A stretch of 7,937 bases of DNA from Sphingomonas bacterium (lineage in GTDB: Bacteria > Pseudomonadota > Alphaproteobacteria > Sphingomonadales > Sphingomonadaceae): the NCBI RefSeq assembly GCF_903643065.1, contig NZ_CAHJWX010000065.1:1-7937 (forward strand), written 5' to 3'. Under the pieces are notes generated by a model. That model made no database searches and was not told the DNA's origin. It saw only the letters and a program-made list of their open reading frames with translations. A program made the translations under genes and the position numbers. Position 1 is the first letter of the stretch. Each line of letters begins with the position of its first letter. Of this stretch, positions 1 to 6,893 are shown one piece after another.

Positions 1-759
1 GTCAGCGTCGTCACCGCCGCCGGCACCGCGACTCCGACGCCGACGCCGACGTCCACCGCCACCCCGACGCCCACCGCCACGGCGACCACCAGCAGCAGCG
101 CCGCCTGCATCGCCGACCCGACCGAGACCGCCGGCCCCTATCCCGCCGACGGCACCAACAGCGCGAGCGGCTCGACCAGCAATGTTCTCACCGCGACCGG
201 CATCGTCCGCTCCGACATCCGCGCCAGCTTCATCTCGACGACCACCGTCGCCACCGGCGTGCAGGTCAAGATCACGCTGACGCTGGTCAACGTCAACGCC
301 GCCTGCGCGCCGCTCGCCGGCTATGCCGTCTATCTGTGGCATTGCGACCGGCAGGGCCATTACTCGCTCTACACGGCGGCGAGCGAGAGCTACCTGCGCG
401 GCGTCCAGGTCACCGACGCCAATGGCCAGGTGACCTTCACCACCATCTTCCCCGCCGCCTATGACGGCCGCTGGCCGCACATGCATTTCGAGGTCTTCTC
501 CAGCCTTGCCAACGCGCTCGGCGGCAAATATTCGATCCTCACCTCGCAGCTGGCGATGCCCAGCGCGGTGTGCGCGACCGTGTTCGCGGACACGACGACC
601 TACCCGACCGCCGCGAGCATCTTCAAGTCCACCTCGCTGTCGAGCGACAACGTCTTCGGCGACAACACCGCCGCGCAGCTCGCGCAGCAGACGCCCACCT
701 TCACCGGCAGCGCCGCCGCCGGCTACACCGCCACCGCGCTGATCGGCATCGCGCGGTAG
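1..759 (+). CDS. Intradiol ring-cleavage dioxygenase-like protein (5' end missing)
   Basis: The frame is open from the first base, so the start lies outside the window and 252 residues are visible. Known role of the family: non-haem Fe(III) enzymes that open catechol-type aromatic rings between the two hydroxyls. All four expected iron ligands are visible (numbered from base 1): Tyr121 in a GHYSLY context, Tyr154, His160 and His162 in YDGRWPHMHF. An ETAGPYPADG stretch at 42-51 matches the conserved segment before the catalytic domain. Residues about 9-33 are a Thr/Pro/Ala/Ser-rich low-complexity linker, as in exported members that carry a Tat or lipoprotein signal; that signal would be upstream and cannot be checked. 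The C-terminal 70 residues are Thr/Ala/Ser-rich. It ends 10 bases before the end of a convergent gene. The substrate cannot be read. Family call is firm, export is an inference. Confidence 0.85.
   Translation, partial: VSVVTAAGTATPTPTPTSTATPTPTATATTSSSAACIADPTETAGPYPADGTNSASGSTSNVLTATGIVRSDIRASFISTTTVATGVQVKITLTLVNVNAACAPLAGYAVYLWHCDRQGHYSLYTAASESYLRGVQVTDANGQVTFTTIFPAAYDGRWPHMHFEVFSSLANALGGKYSILTSQLAMPSAVCATVFADTTTYPTAASIFKSTSLSSDNVFGDNTAAQLAQQTPTFTGSAAAGYTATALIGIAR
28..99 (+). repeat. Low-complexity ACGCCG/ACCGCC repeat coding a Thr-Pro linker
   Basis: Degenerate tandem hexamers of the ACGCCG and ACCGCC type encode a Thr-Pro/Thr-Ala run between the missing N-terminus and the dioxygenase domain. 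Such runs commonly act as flexible spacers in exported proteins and are prone to length change by slippage. Confidence 0.6.
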
Positions 760-769
760 GTCGGGCGGG

Positions 770-1081
770 TCAGCCCTTCCTGCCCGCGAACAGCCGGCCC
801 AGCACCTCGTTCGCCACCGTCGACACCGCCGACGCGACCTTGACGGGATCGAGCGGCGGCGGCGGCGCCGGATCGTTGGCGGCCGACTTGGCTTGGCGGG
901 TCCGCTCGGCCGCCAGGTTGGCGAGCCCCGCCGCGATCGTCAGCCCCTTGGCGATCGCCGCCTGCGCCTCGACCGACCCGACCCGATCGATCAGCGCCTC
1001 TCCCCGTTTCCGCAGTTGCTTGGGCAGCTTGACGCCCCCGATCCGCTTGGGGATGCGCTTCGCCTTCTTGATCTTGGCCAT
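770..1081 (-). CDS. Small basic hypothetical protein
   Basis: A 103-residue protein that I cannot assign to a named family. The first 27 residues are very basic (MAKIKKAKRIPKRIGG, then KLPKQLRKRG), the middle (about 36-60) is Ala-rich and probably helical, and residues 71-76 form a Pro-rich linker before a short C-terminal helix. The basic head could bind nucleic acid, but this is only a guess. Start choice: the ATG at 1081 has GAGG five bases upstream and sits about 18 bases after a predicted transcription start. Upstream in-frame ATGs at 1108 and 1159 lie in or before the promoter and lack a ribosome-binding site. The gene is divergent from uvrA and convergent with the dioxygenase gene. Being next to the LexA-type box, it might share SOS control. 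Confidence 0.65.
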   Translation of the reverse strand: MAKIKKAKRIPKRIGGVKLPKQLRKRGEALIDRVGSVEAQAAIAKGLTIAAGLANLAAERTRQAKSAANDPAPPPPLDPVKVASAVSTVANEVLGRLFAGRKG

Positions 1082-1105
1082 GATGTCCTCGACTAGTGTC
1101 CTAGC

Positions 1106-1133
1106 CATATAGCACACCGCGTCGGTCTCGCAA
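1106..1133 (-). promoter_or_regulatory. Promoter of the small basic protein gene
   Basis: On the minus strand TTGCGA (1133-1128) and TATATG (1111-1106) are separated by 16 bases, a good sigma-70-like arrangement. Transcription would begin near 1099, leaving a short leader with a GAGG ribosome-binding site before the ATG at 1081. Confidence 0.45.
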
Positions 1134-1176
1134 GCGACGCGCCGCTCCCCTATCTGCATGCCTAGCCTGTCGCCCG

Positions 1177-1191
1177 GAACACCCGTAGAAC
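1177..1191. promoter_or_regulatory. LexA (SOS) box, GAAC-N7-GAAC
   Basis: GAAC at 1177-1180 and GAAC at 1188-1191 are separated by exactly seven bases. On the other strand this reads GTTC-N7-GTTC, the direct-repeat operator established for LexA in alphaproteobacteria, where uvrA is a known SOS gene. The box ends six bases before the uvrA ATG, so bound LexA would block initiation or early elongation. It also lies in the divergent control region of the small basic protein gene. Confidence 0.75.
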
Positions 1192-1197
1192 GCTCCT

Positions 1198-4128
1198 ATG
1201 CCCCTGACCCACATCACCGTGCGCGGCGCGCGCGAGCACAATCTGAAGGGTGTGGACGTCGACATCCCGCGCGACACGCTCACCGTCATCACGGGGTTGA
1301 GCGGCTCGGGCAAGTCGTCGCTCGCCTTCGACACCATCTATGCCGAGGGTCAGCGCCGCTATGTCGAGTCGCTGTCGGCCTATGCGCGCCAGTTCCTGGA
1401 GCTGATGCAGAAGCCCGACGTCGACCATATCGAGGGCCTGTCGCCCGCGATCAGCATCGAGCAGAAGACCACGTCGCGCAACCCGCGCTCCACCGTCGCC
1501 ACCGTGACGGAGATCTATGATTACATGCGCCTGCTCTGGGCGCGCGTCGGCGTACCCTATTCGCCCGCCACCGGCCTGCCGATCGCCGCGCAGACCGTGT
1601 CGCAGATGGTCGATCGCGTGCTGGCGCTGCCCGACGGCACGCGCGCGCTGCTGCTCGCCCCCGTCGTGCGCGGCCGCAAGGGCGAGTTCCGCAAGGAGCT
1701 GCTCGCCTGGCAGGCCGCCGGCTTCACCCGCGTGCGGATCAACGGCACGCTCCACGACATCGAGGAGGCGCCCGCGCTGGACAAGAAGTTCAAACACGAC
1801 GTCGAGGTGGTGGTCGACCGCGTCGTCGTCCGCCCGGACAGCGGCACGCGGCTGGCGGACAGCTTCGAGACCGCGCTCAAGCTCGCCGACGGGCTGGCCT
1901 ATGTGGACCTGGTCGACACCACCGTCGACGGCGAGCCGCTCGCCGACGCCGCCATGCAAAAGCTCAAGGGCGCCGGCATCCCCGCCAACCGCATCGTCTT
2001 CTCCGAGAAGTTCGCCTGCCCCGTCTCCGGCTTCACGATTCCAGAGATCGAGCCGCGCTTGTTCTCGTTCAACGCGCCGCAGGGCGCCTGCCCGGCGTGC
2101 GATGGCCTCGGCGAGAAGCTCGTCTTCGATCCCGACCTCGTCGTCCCCAACCACGCGCTGTCGATCAAGAAGGGCGCGGTCGTCCCCTGGGCCAAGTCCA
2201 ACCCGCCCTCGCCCTATTACATGCAGGTGCTGGGGTCGCTGGCGCGCGAATACGGCTTCTCCATCGACACGCCCTGGGCCGATCTCGCCCCCGAGCATCA
2301 GGACGCGATCCTCCACGGCAGCCACGGCAAGCCCGTCCGCCTTACCTTCATCGACGGCAAGAAATCCTACGACGTCACCAAGCCGTTCGAGGGCGTGATC
2401 GGCAACCTCAACCGCCGCATGGTCTCCACCGAAAGCAACTGGATGCGCGAGGAGCTGGGCAAATACCAGTCGCCCCATCCGTGCGAGACGTGCGGCGGCG
2501 CGCGGCTCAAGCCGGAGGCGCGCGCGGTCAAGCTGGCGGGCGAGGACATCAGCCACGCCACCCGCCTTTCCGTCGTCGACGCGCTCGCCTGGTTTCAGGC
2601 GCTCCCCGCCACGCTCACCGATCAGGGCCGCGAGATCGCACGCGCGATCCTCAAGGAGATCGACGAGCGGCTCGGCTTCCTCAACAATGTCGGGCTCGAT
2701 TACCTCAACCTCGATCGCACCTCCGGCACGCTGTCGGGCGGCGAGAGCCAGCGCATCCGGCTCGCGTCGCAGATCGGCTCCGGCCTGTCCGGCGTGCTCT
2801 ACGTCCTCGATGAGCCCTCGATCGGGCTGCACCAGCGCGACAACGACATGCTGCTCAAGACGCTGCGGCGCCTGCGCGACCTCGGCAACACCGTGCTGGT
2901 CGTCGAGCATGACGAGGACGCGATCCGCACCGCCGATTATGTCATCGACATGGGGCCGGGCGCCGGCGTCCATGGCGGCGCGATCGTTGCGCAGGGCACG
3001 TTCGAGCAGGTGCTGGCCAACCCGGATTCGATCACCGCCGATTACCTCGCCGGCCGCCGCGAGGTCCCCGTCCCGGCCAAGCGCCGCAAGGGCAACGGCA
3101 AGAAGCTGACCGTCGCCAACGCGACCGCCAACAATTTGCGCGGCGTCACCGCGAGCATCCCGCTCGGCACCTTCACCTGCGTGACGGGCGTCAGCGGCTC
3201 GGGCAAGTCCAGCTTCACCATCGACACGCTCTACGCCGCCGCCGCGCGCGAGCTGAACGGCGCGCGCATGCTCGCGGGAAAGCACGACAAGATCACCGGC
3301 CTCCAGCATCTCGACAAGGTCATCGACATCGACCAGTCGCCGATCGGCCGCACGCCCCGCTCCAACCCCGCCACCTATACCGGCGCCTTTACCTGCATCC
3401 GCGACTGGTTCGCGGGGCTGCCGGAAAGCCTCGCGCGCGGCTACAAGCCCGGCCGCTTCAGCTTCAACGTCAAGGGCGGCCGCTGCGAGGCGTGCCAGGG
3501 CGACGGCGTGCTCAAGATCGAGATGCACTTCCTCCCCGACGTCTATGTCCAGTGCGACGTCTGCCACGGCGCGCGCTACAACCGCGAGACGCTGGAGGTG
3601 CGCCACAAGGGCCTCAACATCGCCGAGGTGCTCGACATGACGGTGGAGGACGCCGCCGGTTTCTTCGCCGCCGTCCCCCCGATCCGCGACAAGATGGCGA
3701 TGCTGGTCGAGGTGGGCCTGGGCTACGTCAAGGTCGGCCAGCAGGCGACCACCCTGTCCGGCGGCGAGGCGCAACGCGTCAAGCTCGCCAAGGAACTCTC
3801 GCGGAGGGCGACCGGCCAGACGCTGTATATATTGGACGAGCCCACCACGGGCCTGCACTTCGAGGATGTGAGGAAGCTGCTCGAAGTCCTCCACGCGCTG
3901 GTCGAACAGGGCAACACCGTGGTCGTGATCGAACACAATCTGGATGTCATCAAGACCGCCGACTGGGTCCTCGACCTGGGACCAGAGGGCGGCGTCAAGG
4001 GCGGCGCGATCGTCGCGGAGGGCCCGCCGGAGAAGGTGGCGGCGACGGCGGGGAGCTTCACGGGGCGGTATCTGGCGCCGCTGTTGCGGGGGCGGGGGGA
4101 GCAGATGAGGGCGGAGGCGGCGGAGTAG
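1198..4128 (+). CDS. uvrA: UvrABC system protein A (excinuclease ABC subunit A)
   Basis: Complete 976-residue UvrA, the dimeric ABC-type ATPase that finds bulky DNA lesions and loads UvrB in nucleotide excision repair. Visible elements in order: Walker A GLSGSGKS (33-40); first zinc region (274-301); a CETC pair at 429-432 in the insertion domain; ABC signature LSGGESQ (512-518) and Walker B ending LDEPS (537-541); second Walker A GVSGSGKS (664-671); complete zinc module Cys763, Cys766, Cys786, Cys789; second signature LSGGEAQ (853-859) and Walker B LDEPT (879-883). The first zinc region has CPVS instead of CPxC, so position 277 is Ser. Length is normal. The ATG at 1198 leads straight into [17 protein letters not shown], the usual N-terminus. 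No clear Shine-Dalgarno precedes it, so a leaderless or very short-leader mRNA is possible. A LexA-type box lies just upstream. The last codons form one arm of a 19-bp inverted repeat. Confidence 0.98.
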   Translation: MPLTHITVRGAREHNLKGVDVDIPRDTLTVITGLSGSGKSSLAFDTIYAEGQRRYVESLSAYARQFLELMQKPDVDHIEGLSPAISIEQKTTSRNPRSTVATVTEIYDYMRLLWARVGVPYSPATGLPIAAQTVSQMVDRVLALPDGTRALLLAPVVRGRKGEFRKELLAWQAAGFTRVRINGTLHDIEEAPALDKKFKHDVEVVVDRVVVRPDSGTRLADSFETALKLADGLAYVDLVDTTVDGEPLADAAMQKLKGAGIPANRIVFSEKFACPVSGFTIPEIEPRLFSFNAPQGACPACDGLGEKLVFDPDLVVPNHALSIKKGAVVPWAKSNPPSPYYMQVLGSLAREYGFSIDTPWADLAPEHQDAILHGSHGKPVRLTFIDGKKSYDVTKPFEGVIGNLNRRMVSTESNWMREELGKYQSPHPCETCGGARLKPEARAVKLAGEDISHATRLSVVDALAWFQALPATLTDQGREIARAILKEIDERLGFLNNVGLDYLNLDRTSGTLSGGESQRIRLASQIGSGLSGVLYVLDEPSIGLHQRDNDMLLKTLRRLRDLGNTVLVVEHDEDAIRTADYVIDMGPGAGVHGGAIVAQGTFEQVLANPDSITADYLAGRREVPVPAKRRKGNGKKLTVANATANNLRGVTASIPLGTFTCVTGVSGSGKSSFTIDTLYAAAARELNGARMLAGKHDKITGLQHLDKVIDIDQSPIGRTPRSNPATYTGAFTCIRDWFAGLPESLARGYKPGRFSFNVKGGRCEACQGDGVLKIEMHFLPDVYVQCDVCHGARYNRETLEVRHKGLNIAEVLDMTVEDAAGFFAAVPPIRDKMAMLVEVGLGYVKVGQQATTLSGGEAQRVKLAKELSRRATGQTLYILDEPTTGLHFEDVRKLLEVLHALVEQGNTVVVIEHNLDVIKTADWVLDLGPEGGVKGGAIVAEGPPEKVAATAGSFTGRYLAPLLRGRGEQMRAEAAE
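4109..4127 (+). repeat. Left arm of a perfect 19-bp inverted repeat
   Basis: GGGCGGAGGCGGCGGAGTA covers the last Ala/Glu codons and the first two stop-codon bases of uvrA. The exact reverse complement is at 5087-5105, covering the end of the methyltransferase gene in the same reading frame. The match ends at the third stop-codon base on one side and at 4108 on the other. The two arms bracket the low-GC pentapeptide-repeat gene. Confidence 0.9.
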
Positions 4129-4138
4129 CTATAACCGT

Positions 4139-5083
4139 TCAAAATTTAAAGAGATCGTTTATCAGGTTTGCAAGATGAGTGAGTTGCCCGCTTAGCACGA
4201 GCCACAATCCTATCCAAAACTTTAAGGTCGAGGCTTCTTTGCCAAGGCCCTTCGCAAACTCATTAACAAAGACTTCCGCCTTCGCAGCAGCCCATAACCC
4301 AATCTGCCTTGCGTACTCAGAGATAGTAACGCTAAGCTTTGTCGACTTATCTAAATCCCGATTCCTCAGCGAGATCTCGACCTCGCCCAGAACAGACTTC
4401 AGGTTGGCTGTCTCCTCAGAACTCAGCGGCTCCGGTGGGTAGTTATGACCGATGCCGGCAATTTCGCCAATCGCTGGCTTAGCTACTCTGGTAGCTTCGA
4501 TGAAAGCTTTGCGAGTATCTAAAACGGCTGCAAGCACAGGAGCAGTTTCCACTCCGTTTAGGGTGTTCGGCTCATCCTCGCGGCGTTTAAACTCTCCTCG
4601 CTCGAACTCATAATAGGCAAAGATGCTCTGTCGTGCTTGTGCCCGCGAACCAGTCGCGCGATCAAAGATCGTTGACCTATCGATTATAGCTCCGTCGAAG
4701 CTTGAGATGCCGTCACCAAAGACACACTCGCTGAAATCAGCTCCTAACAATATCGCCCCATCAAATCGCGCATCAACAAAATGCGATCTAAAGAATCTAG
4801 TTCCTGAGCAATCACTTCTACTAAAATTACAATTCTGAAATATCACGTTCTCACATACCGCTTCGCGCAGTATAGCTCCTTCCGCTCTCACCATGAACAG
4901 GTTGGACCTGTTGAAGTTTGAGCGGCTGAGGTCAGCTCGACTGAGATCCGCTTTTTGCAACGAGCACTTGCCAAAATCACGATCGCTCAACGACATCGCT
5001 GTCAGATCAGCGTTTCGGAAATCCCGAGCATAAAGGTCACGTTCCCCCCGCATCAGGGCGCTTACATCCTCTTCATCCGCCAT
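4139..5083 (-). CDS. Pentapeptide-repeat protein with helical C-terminal region
   Basis: A 314-residue protein. From residue 22 to 122 a Leu/Phe (occasionally Ala or Cys) occurs at every fifth position without a break (F22, L27, L32, F37, L42, L47, L52, F57 and on to F122): 21 pentapeptides, about five coils of a right-handed quadrilateral beta-helix. Known members of this superfamily (MfpA, Qnr) mimic DNA and bind gyrase, but many have no known role. Residues 130-200 are mixed, a GIGHNYPPEP motif lies at 210-219, the region to about 285 is probably helical, and 287-312 is hydrophobic (a possible membrane or packing helix). The ATG at 5083 has GGAG five bases upstream and starts two bases after the methyltransferase stop, suggesting translational coupling. 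GC is strikingly low (46 of 120 bases at 4741-4860) against about 65% in the methyltransferase, a sign of separate acquisition. Function unknown; family call is firm. Confidence 0.88.
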   Translation of the reverse strand: MADEEDVSALMRGERDLYARDFRNADLTAMSLSDRDFGKCSLQKADLSRADLSRSNFNRSNLFMVRAEGAILREAVCENVIFQNCNFSRSDCSGTRFFRSHFVDARFDGAILLGADFSECVFGDGISSFDGAIIDRSTIFDRATGSRAQARQSIFAYYEFERGEFKRREDEPNTLNGVETAPVLAAVLDTRKAFIEATRVAKPAIGEIAGIGHNYPPEPLSSEETANLKSVLGEVEISLRNRDLDKSTKLSVTISEYARQIGLWAAAKAEVFVNEFAKGLGKEASTLKFWIGLWLVLSGQLTHLANLINDLFKF

Positions 5084-5085
5084 AC

Positions 5086-5736
5086 TTACTCCGCCGCCTC
5101 CGCCCACTCCCGCACGTCCACCCGCGAGTGATGCGCGTACGTCTCCCACCCGATCTCATAGTCCTCCGCCTGATTCCCCCAAGCCGTCCACCCCGGCCGA
5201 GCCCCCCGCGCGAATAGTTCTAGCCGCTCCCCCGGCGAACACGCCTCGATCACGTCATAGAACTCGTCCGGCTTGCGGCTGTGCTCGCGCTTGCGCGTGC
5301 CGACCAGGTTCACCTGCCGTCGCCCCGGCGCCAGCGTTCGCGCCGCCTTGCCGCGCACGCCGAACAGGCACAGCTCCGTCACGTTGCGGAAATAGAAGCC
5401 GACGCCGCGCCCGTCCGAGCCGCCGTCCTTTCGCACCTTGTGCCAGACCAGGTTCGACTTGTACGCGAACCCCCACGCCTTCATCACCGCCAGCCCGTCC
5501 GGCAGCAGCGCGTTGGGCACCCACAGGTACAGGTGCGCCGGGTCCGCCGCCGCGTCCGCGACCGGCAGCGCCATGATCTCGTCCAGCTCCATCGTGCCGT
5601 AGCGCGACAGCCGCCGATGCTCGGGCGCCATCTTCCCCGTCCGGTTCTGAAACCGCCACGGCGGATCTGCCAAAATCGTGGCGAACCGCCGGCCGCGCAC
5701 CGCCTGCGCGAAGTCCAGCGCTGCGTCGATGCTCAT
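5086..5736 (-). CDS. MT-A70 family DNA adenine N6-methyltransferase
   Basis: A 216-residue protein of the MT-A70/MunI-like class, which moves a methyl group from S-adenosylmethionine to the N6 of adenine in DNA. Visible: catalytic DPPW at 24-27 after a hydrophobic strand (ATILA), HLYLWVPNALL at 68-78, the family motif HSRKPDEFY at 152-160, and LFARGARPGWTAWGNQ at 174-189. The ATG at 5736 overlaps the stop of the upstream endonuclease gene by four bases (ATGA) and has GAGGA about eight bases upstream. This start leads into MSIDAALDFAQAVRG and is much better than any start further upstream. The overlap with a BglII/BstYI-like endonuclease gene suggests it is the protective methylase of a restriction-modification system. 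MT-A70 enzymes also occur as orphans on phages and integrative elements, so pairing is inferred from position. The target sequence cannot be read. Confidence 0.88.
   Translation of the reverse strand: MSIDAALDFAQAVRGRRFATILADPPWRFQNRTGKMAPEHRRLSRYGTMELDEIMALPVADAAADPAHLYLWVPNALLPDGLAVMKAWGFAYKSNLVWHKVRKDGGSDGRGVGFYFRNVTELCLFGVRGKAARTLAPGRRQVNLVGTRKREHSRKPDEFYDVIEACSPGERLELFARGARPGWTAWGNQAEDYEIGWETYAHHSRVDVREWAEAAE
5087..5105 (-). repeat. Right arm of a perfect 19-bp inverted repeat
   Basis: This is the exact reverse complement of 4109-4127. It encodes the last Ala/Glu codons and two stop-codon bases of the methyltransferase, and its GGAG is also the ribosome-binding site of the pentapeptide-repeat gene. 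Confidence 0.9.
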
Positions 5737-6464
5737 GACCCATCCTCGATGCACTCGGGCCGGATGCCGATGGCCAGCACCGGGCAGCTGCCGTTGCGCC
5801 CCGCGTTGAGCCGGTAGAGCAACTTGCCCATCCAGGTCGTCGACGCGCCGTACTTCGCCATCAGCCCCATCTCCCGGAACACCGGATTGAGCGCGGCGCT
5901 GCGCGTCAGCAGCACGCCCACATCGATGACCCCGCATTGGCTGAACGCGCTCATCGCGTACAGGTCGCGATCGAACGTCTGGTCCTTGCTGTTCCACTCC
6001 AGATCGAAGGCGACGCGGCCCTTGACGTAATCGACCTTGTGCCCGTCCAGGAACCGCGCCTTGGTCAGTTCACGCTGCATCCGCGTGCTCACCGGCTTGC
6101 CTCGCGCATCCTCACCGGCCTCGCGCCACAGCAGCTTGACGAGCAGGTCAGCCTGGATCGTCGTTTCATGCCAGCCATGCGGCCGCAGCAGCGTCGAGAA
6201 CGCCTTGGGCACCTCCGACTCGCTGCCACCCGGCTTGGCGATGATCGCCCGCGTCAGCCGGAAACCCCGCAACGCATCCATCAGCTCGCCGAACTCGACC
6301 GGATGAGCCTCCGACAGGATTAGCGCGGCGTTGCGGTACGAAAACACCTCATAGCGGGCGAGCACGTCCGCCGGCACGTAGCGCGCCACGAACTCCGCCG
6401 GGTCGCCCGCCTCGCCGGGCGCGGTGGCAACGTCGGGCGTGTCGGGGGAGAGGTCGTCGGCCAC
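5733..6464 (-). CDS. BglII/BstYI-like type II restriction endonuclease
   Basis: A 243-residue protein resembling the BglII/BstYI restriction endonuclease family, whose known members cut A^GATCT or R^GATCY. Family-like features: YEVFSYRNAALIL at 38-50, a PGGSESEVPK loop at 78-87, GWHE at 97-100, and a candidate active site HKVDY at 142-146 followed by AFDLEWNSKDQ at 152-162. Asp145, Asp154 and Glu156 could form a D...DxE metal site, like the E-x-E of BamHI rather than the textbook D/E-x-K; this assignment is inference. GTG at 6464 is the start: an in-frame TAG lies six bases upstream and no other good start follows before residue 62. The ribosome-binding site is weak, which could keep nuclease levels low. 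The gene is first in the operon, ahead of the methylase. Family recalled from memory, not from a search; specificity is not established. Confidence 0.75.
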   Translation of the reverse strand: MADDLSPDTPDVATAPGEAGDPAEFVARYVPADVLARYEVFSYRNAALILSEAHPVEFGELMDALRGFRLTRAIIAKPGGSESEVPKAFSTLLRPHGWHETTIQADLLVKLLWREAGEDARGKPVSTRMQRELTKARFLDGHKVDYVKGRVAFDLEWNSKDQTFDRDLYAMSAFSQCGVIDVGVLLTRSAALNPVFREMGLMAKYGASTTWMGKLLYRLNAGRNGSCPVLAIGIRPECIEDGS

Positions 6465-6503
6465 AACCTAGCTTGTGACGGGAGAACAAACGCGGGTCAA
6501 ACG

Positions 6504-6548
6504 CTAAGCGGCTTCACCCCTGACTGAAGCGCTACTAAGCGGGTTTCA
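6504..6548. repeat. Direct and inverted repeats in the divergent intergenic region
   Basis: CTAAGCGG occurs at 6504-6511 and 6535-6542, 31 bases apart (about three helical turns), each followed by a similar CTTCA/GTTTCA. Between them AGCGGCTTCA (6507-6516) and TGAAGCGCT (6525-6533) pair as a nine-base stem with one bulge and an eight-base loop. The region separates the leftward endonuclease gene from the rightward 62-aa gene. It could be an operator or simply a hairpin; nothing shows which. Confidence 0.5.
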
Positions 6549-6736
6549 TGGCGTCGACGACCTCCGCTGACGATTGGCCCGGACAGCGGCTGAACCATGC
6601 CGAGTTCGGCCGCATCCTCGCCGCCCGCCGCGCCGCGCTGGGCGAGCCGGTGATGCCGCGCAACGCCGGCACCCGTCGTACCCCCTCCAAGCGCGCGCTG
6701 CTCGCCGCGATCGAGCGGGCCGGGGGCGCCTGGTAG
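6548..6736 (+). CDS. Small hypothetical protein (62 aa)
   Basis: A 62-residue basic protein with no family I can name. The N-terminal half contains a likely amphipathic helix (HAEFGRILAARRAALG at 17-32), then a Gly/Arg/Pro turn region, and the tail TPSKRALLAAIERAGGAW resembles endings I remember from small alphaproteobacterial hypotheticals. It is transcribed divergently from the restriction-modification operon, the place where a controller protein often sits. However, no helix-turn-helix of the C-protein type is visible, so a regulatory role is not supported. The ATG at 6548 has only a weak AGCGGG upstream. Coding is supported by strong G/C third positions and the plausible protein. Confidence 0.55.
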   Translation: MASTTSADDWPGQRLNHAEFGRILAARRAALGEPVMPRNAGTRRTPSKRALLAAIERAGGAW

Positions 6737-6745
6737 CCGCGCGCC

Positions 6746-6774
6746 TTGCCTAACGCCGCCACCCGCGCCATATG
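6746..6774 (+). promoter_or_regulatory. Candidate promoter of the cold-shock gene
   Basis: TTGCCT at 6746-6751 and CATATG at 6769-6774 are separated by 17 bases, a plausible though imperfect sigma-70-like pair just after the preceding gene. Transcription from here would give a leader of roughly 110 bases before the cold-shock ATG. Long leaders are typical of cold-inducible csp mRNAs in other bacteria. Confidence 0.35.
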
Positions 6775-6893
6775 ACGGTCGCTTCAGTCGCACATCGACG
6801 GTTCTCGCTTTGCGGCTTGCCCCTTCCTTCCCTGCAGCCTCGGCATCGGGCGCGCCGGTACTCGGCCCGCCCCCTCGGAAGAAAGCATACCCC

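Noticed and set aside
28..99. CRISPR-like or satellite repeat
   Set aside because: The units are short, degenerate and in frame, coding a Thr-Pro linker with no spacers.
770..1159. Longer start (1159 or 1108) for the small basic protein
   Set aside because: These ATGs lie upstream of or inside the predicted -10 element and lack ribosome-binding sites.
1162..3936. Very long open frame on the minus strand across uvrA
   Set aside because: It is the antisense shadow of uvrA in high-GC DNA; its product is low-complexity Arg/Ala/Leu/Asp-rich sequence without domains, and uvrA is unmistakable.
4179..4838. Short plus-strand open frames opposite the pentapeptide gene
   Set aside because: They are antisense to a clear repeat protein, lack good ribosome-binding sites and encode nothing recognisable.
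4109..5105. Insertion sequence or transposon with terminal inverted repeats
   Set aside because: No transposase is encoded between the arms, the arms lie inside host coding ends, and no target duplication is seen; an inversion or homology-based insertion fits better.
5086..5997. Extended 303-residue start for the methyltransferase
   Set aside because: The extra N-terminus lies out of frame over the endonuclease coding region and is unlike the family; the ATG at 5736 has a ribosome-binding site and ATGA coupling.
6465..6500. TTGACC (minus strand, 6500-6495) as -35 box of the restriction operon
   Set aside because: No acceptable -10 element is found at 16-18 bases; the sequence there reads TCACAA, so the promoter is not supported.
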